DNA of 64,000 nt from Pyrus communis (lineage: Eukaryota; Streptophyta; Magnoliopsida; Rosales; Rosaceae). The DNA is taken from positions 3,208,150-3,272,149 of the forward strand of contig NC_084815.1 of the NCBI RefSeq assembly GCF_963583255.1. The letters run 5' to 3'. Shown one piece after another: positions 59,691 to 64,000 of the stretch; within the stretch, counting starts at the first letter, position 1; every line of letters starts with the position of its first letter. Under the pieces are notes generated by a model. It was not told where the DNA came from, searched no databases, and saw only the letters and a program-made list of their open reading frames with translations. A program made the position numbers and the translations under genes.

Positions 59691-59699
59691 TTTTCAATC

Positions 59700-61680
59700 A
59701 TTTGTTAACTTATTGTTTGACCATTTTGCCCCTTATAGTTTATTCCATTGGATTATGCTGCCTGACCATTTTACCCTTTTGCTTGTTTTTGGTTGCTAAA
59801 TTTTTTTTTTTTTATTAAAAAAAAAATTCAGTTAATGGCTCATTACGGCAGTTCACATTTTCGGAGATTGGTAAGACTCAGAGAGGCATATCATCCTTCC
59901 TTTAAGGGTCATCGTGAGATTCACCAGCGTCAGAAATCGAATATAGGACGTGTTGTGTGCAATACGGGTCTGGAATTCATCCCCACTACTAGGTCATCCC
60001 ATGCTATGTTTGATTAATCTACACTTAGTGGATAGTAATTAATTAAATTTTTTGTTAAAATTAATATATATTCATCAGATTATCTATCACACCCACTGAT
60101 TGAAGGAGATTGACAATGAAATAAAAATTTTCCCTGATTAATTAGTCAAATTAATTGAGTAACGGTCTTGATCGTCCTTGTAAAGTGTGGAAGATTTGGG
60201 TCATGGTGAGGATAGTCTACACAATCACGTAACATTTTAATTAGGCTTTTAATTATTGATAAATTATATTTTGTACCCTTGTAGTTTAGGACAAACTATA
60301 AAGGCGCCCTTGTAATTTGGTTCATGTTTTTTAGAAATTGACACTTTACTACCCTGGAAGTGACAAATTGTTATACTATTGATTCTTTAATTTCGCTGTA
60401 CTAGTTCCAGAACTGATATGTCCAAACCAAAACTGAACTGGCGACTATCAATTGGAACCAATCTCAGAAAAAGAATTAATAACAAAACAATGTTGGTGTT
60501 GTAGTGGTTTGGTGCCAAACACTCAATGTAGGAAGTTTAGGGTTTGAATTCTCAAGACTCATACTTTTAAGTTTTGACACATTTTCCATAATTTATGTCA
60601 GTTCAACTGAATCAACGAGTCTAGATTTTGGAAATATGTTCAACGATTGCGCGCCCAGCTTGTGTGGTACGTAATGAAACCGAAATGATTGGAAACCAAA
60701 GACTATGTAACGATTCAATCATGGACGGAACCAATAAAGGTTCACTGGGGGTAGATGCCCACACTCAAGTAATTTGTTTTTTAAAATTGCAGACTACAGT
60801 TATAAAATATACACGCGTTATCTTTGAAGTAAATATAATATCTAATATCTAATATCCAACATATCTTCATACTACTTCACTCCATATCAAATATTATATG
60901 AGCAAAAGTGCTCTTGTTCTATCTTTCAAACCGACAAACCCCTCTCCCCCACCTATCTGTAGTAATATTTTTCTCATCACTTTGCTATTTTCCACTACTA
61001 GTCTGAAATTTTTGTAACATTGAGATTGTGATACATCATCATTTGAAATTACCCCTATTATCATATTGGGTATAAGTTATTCTATAATAAGGTCTTCTTA
61101 GTTGTTTTCCGGATTGCCCCCACTAGGAGAAATTTCTAGCTTCTTCTCTGGATTCAAATAGTGAACAAACCAAAATTCTTGCAAAATTCGGTTGGTTTTT
61201 GAAGAATACTAGTCGTTCACCAAGAATTTCTAGTTTAGTAACTACCAACCTAGTTGAATAGAAGTCTATCATGTTTCCAAGTATTCAATAACAGCAACCG
61301 GAAATCCTCAAAATATTCGACTCTTATCTACCGAATATAGTTTTAGTAGCTAACAACATCATAACACGTCACAATCTAGAGCGCCATCGTCTTTCTTGGT
61401 GAGGAAAATCACAAGATTGGGAAATTTTACAATATTGGGTGGTGTAGGCAATAGTACTATCCTAATCGAAATTGACAATATTCTTCCAAAGGAGGTGTCA
61501 CTGTGCATATTTGACATAAAAAATATTTCCAACAAAAATTTTATGTGCTAATTGGATTTGAAATCTTTATGATTACGAGTCAAATTTATTTCTTATTATT
61601 TTAATGGTGGGTCCATTATTCAGTTGGAACATATCTTTTTCAATCATATGCATTTCTTTTTATTAAAAATGAAAATTCCA
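59700..61680. other. Spacer without recognised genes
   Basis: 60489-60550 has a degenerate tRNA-like head (TAGTGGTTTGGTGCC and GGGTTTGAATTCTC) that could be an old SINE of another family. Otherwise nothing recognised. Confidence 0.35.
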
Positions 61681-61681
61681 G

Positions 61682-63842
61682 ACCATTTAGTATTACAGTT
61701 TGGTAATATCTTTTCATTTGTAAGTGCTCTTATGTTTGATTCGTACCAAAGGGGAATTTGAATTACATTATTATTAGGTCATTGTTGATGCGAGAATTTA
61801 TACGCACACAAATTAAACCCTCTTTTTGACAATTGTAGTATAAGTATAAGTAGGGATCGTTCTGGACCGGGGATTAGGAGGGATTGTTAATCACTTGGAT
61901 TTGACTCAAAAACGTAAAAACACAATATAAAACACTAAACTAGACTCAAAGAATGTAAAACTAAACTTTAAAACACTAAAACAAACCAAAAGACTCAAAC
62001 ATCACCCAAAACACTCAAAACTGCCTTAAAAACACTTTCTGGGCAGTTTTGAGCACTTTGGTGAATTTGGACGAAATTAAGTTGTAGCTTGACTCAAGAC
62101 TCTTAAAAACACAAACTAAATTGATTTCTAACTAATTTGACATTAAAGTAAAGGGGGATTTAGGTTTATAAAAAATTAAATTAAATGAACAAATTGCAAT
62201 TAAAACAGAATGTAAATATGAAATTGATGAAATGGAATGAATGGATGATAGAATAGCTAAGGGGTTCATCTCCATACATGTTACACTTGCATAATAAAAT
62301 GATTTCCAATTGCATTTCAATAAACCATGACTTCTCAACGCTCCAAGTTAATTAGGTCCGCTTAAATTAACTTTCAGATTTCCCTAGATTCATTGGATTG
62401 AATGGAATACGCATTACAACCAAATTATTCCTAATCAAAGTCCCTAACTATGGAATACGCATGATAGAGACATTCAACAAAGATCATTAAGTTCAACGGA
62501 AATCATAAACATCGATGAGGCATTCGTTACTATGGAATACGCATGAAACTTATGCCAAAAATTCATTTAACGCGATTGTTTATAAGCAACCTCCACTACT
62601 TGTGAATATAAGTTCGTAACTATTAGGTGAAACTCACTTATATTCTAGCGTCATATTCATGCATGAAAATTAAGCGTGCACTCTCAATAAACATACATAA
62701 ATAAGTTATCAATCAAACAGTTAAACAAATTGAATCCACAACTTATAAAACGCAATTAGAAGTAATCAAATCAAAATGCAAGCATAAACATATATTTCGA
62801 ATCCCCCCCTAGCCAAGGGGGGTTTAGTTCCTCATACGTACAAAACAAAGAGAATCAAAGAAACACCTAAACATTTCAACAACTCGAACTTGAATTGTAT
62901 GAACGTTTAGGCCCTCTTCTCTTCCATTCCTCATTCGTACAAAACAAAGAGTATTGAAATTAAACATTGAAATCAAAGAAACACCTAAACATTCCAACAA
63001 CTCAAACTTGAATTGTATGAACGTTTAGGCCCTCTTATCTTCCTCTTCGTTGTAGCACAAGGTCTAAGGATAGTTTGATGGTGTGAATGGTTTGGGGAGT
63101 GGTGGAATGGCTGAATTTCTGGTGGTGTTTGGATTAATAGGGAACTCACGGCCAAAGGGCAGTTTTGATGTGTGAATGGGTGAATTTCTGAAATGGAAGA
63201 ATCAATGAATTGTGGCTGCAATGGATGCTTATTTATAGGTGAAAAAGAGGGAACATGACAGCTAGGTTATGATGATGAATGCATGTGCAAAGTTGGTTGA
63301 ATGATTATGAGTGCATGTGGCTGAAATAGCATGTGGAATGGCTGAATGTGGTGCAATGATAATGTCTTGTGGCTGAATGGATTAAAGAATGGGAGTGCAT
63401 GTGGGTGGAAATGCATGTGGGTTAAAGAGTGAATGCATGTGCAATGACAACTAGGTTGAATTAATTAAAGGGATTGCATGTGCAAGGTTTTGGTGTGAAT
63501 GATTGAATGTGCATGTGGCTGATTTATGAAGAGTGAATGCATGTGGCTGCATGTGGCTGCAATGGATTAGGAATCCTTCAATTTTGTCCATTCCTTTTGC
63601 TCCAAACATAAGCTATCCATTCCAAGTCCAATTTTGCTCCAAAATGCATCTTTTTGCTTCCTTAGCCATATGAACCTAAAAACACACGAAAATGGCTTAA
63701 ACTACTAAAACAACTATGAATTAACAATATAAATGCACGAAAACAAGCTAAGTAAGTCGCCTAAATATGCTCCTATCAATTGTGAGACTTAGTTCACTCC
63801 CCCACCCCTATAGTATAAAAATATTGTTTGTTCAAAAAAAAA
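61682..63842 (+). mobile_element. SINE split by an LTR insertion
   Basis: The SINE head is at 61682-61785 (TCATTTGTAAGTGCTC, TGTTTGATTCGTACC, GAATTTGAATTACATTATTA, ending GGTCATTGT). The tail is at 63779-63842 (ATTGTGAGACTTAGTTCAC, ATAGTATAAAAATATTG, TTTGTTC and poly(A)). Removing the intervening DNA and one ATTGT restores the order seen in the intact copy at 59117-59272. Confidence 0.82.
61781..63783. mobile_element. Solo-LTR-like insertion with ATTGT duplication
   Basis: The insertion spans 61786-63778 (1,993 bp), starts TGATGCGAGAATTTATACGC and ends ATGCTCCTATCA, with a perfect 5-bp duplication ATTGT at 61781-61785 and 63779-63783. It has GTAGGGATCGTTCTGGACCG near the left end. It contains three copies of a GGAATACGCAT word between 62400 and 62550, a duplicated segment of about 100 bases (62830-62927 and 62928-63043), and many TGCATGTGGCTGAATG-like words between 63270 and 63560. 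No gag-pol sequence or second LTR is present. Confidence 0.78.
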
Positions 63843-64000
63843 AAATTCAATAACTAAGGATGAATAAGGTCACTTACACTCATAAGTCAAACCGACATCC
63901 TTTCACCTCAAAAATATATTTTCGTCTAGCCAAGTATCATGAATAGCATCTCACTTGCATATACGTAAATTCTCGTTGTTTATAACCGATTCAATGGTCG
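63843..64000. other. Right edge of window
   Basis: AT-rich sequence without recognised features. Confidence 0.3.

Overview
This window is nuclear DNA from a higher plant. Genes have several GT-AG introns, intergenic DNA is AT-rich, and the whole stretch is full of transposon remains. The MdAP1-type gene and the SINE, TRIM and solo-LTR types seen here look like those I know from the apple/pear group of Rosaceae. That placement is inference from memory; no search was run.

Intact genes, left to right: the 3' part of a UBP5/8-type ubiquitin protease (+, 211-2420, cut by the window edge); dihydroneopterin aldolase FolB of folate synthesis (+, 3963-5389); a nuclear gene for mitochondrial-type ribosomal protein uL22 (-, 10170-12527); a protein with two Myb/SANT-like modules (-, 22736-24362); a START-like lipid-binding protein (+, 36950-40393); the Fe-S co-chaperone HSCB (+, 41156-43834); tRNA-Arg(UCU) (46745-46817); an MdAP1-type 'Mal d 1-associated' protein (+, 48207-49805); and a calcium-dependent protein kinase (+, 52188-55223). 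I joined exons by hand. Reading frame is kept across every junction listed, giving proteins of 272 (L22), 452 (Myb), 602 (START), 270 (HSCB), 190 (MdAP1) and 647 (CDPK) residues. These are unrelated housekeeping and signalling genes with no sign of a functional cluster.

The spaces between genes hold most of the unusual material. At 5.59-9.60 kb there is a two-unit composite repeat. At 13.05-14.27 kb a hAT-like element with a perfect 8-bp target-site duplication carries two exons of a cellulose-synthase-like A gene. At 15.3 kb is a dead RNase H domain of retrotransposon origin. At 17.4-22.1 kb two decayed type I MADS-box copies flank a PIF/Harbinger element with a perfect TAA duplication and a dead transposase. 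At 26.5-27.5 kb is a TRIM with a recognisable primer-binding site. At 28.9-31.0 kb is a solo LTR. At 33.1-35.25 kb is a tandem duplication in which one copy is interrupted by an 823-bp Harbinger-like element. At 45.3-45.8 kb is a large foldback. At 56.4-57.0 kb is a second small hAT element. At 61.7-63.84 kb a SINE is split by a 1,993-bp LTR insertion flanked by ATTGT.

I found no CRISPR array, operon or other prokaryotic structure, and no new multi-gene system. The strongest candidate for an undescribed entity is the gene-fragment-carrying hAT element; the composite repeat comes second.
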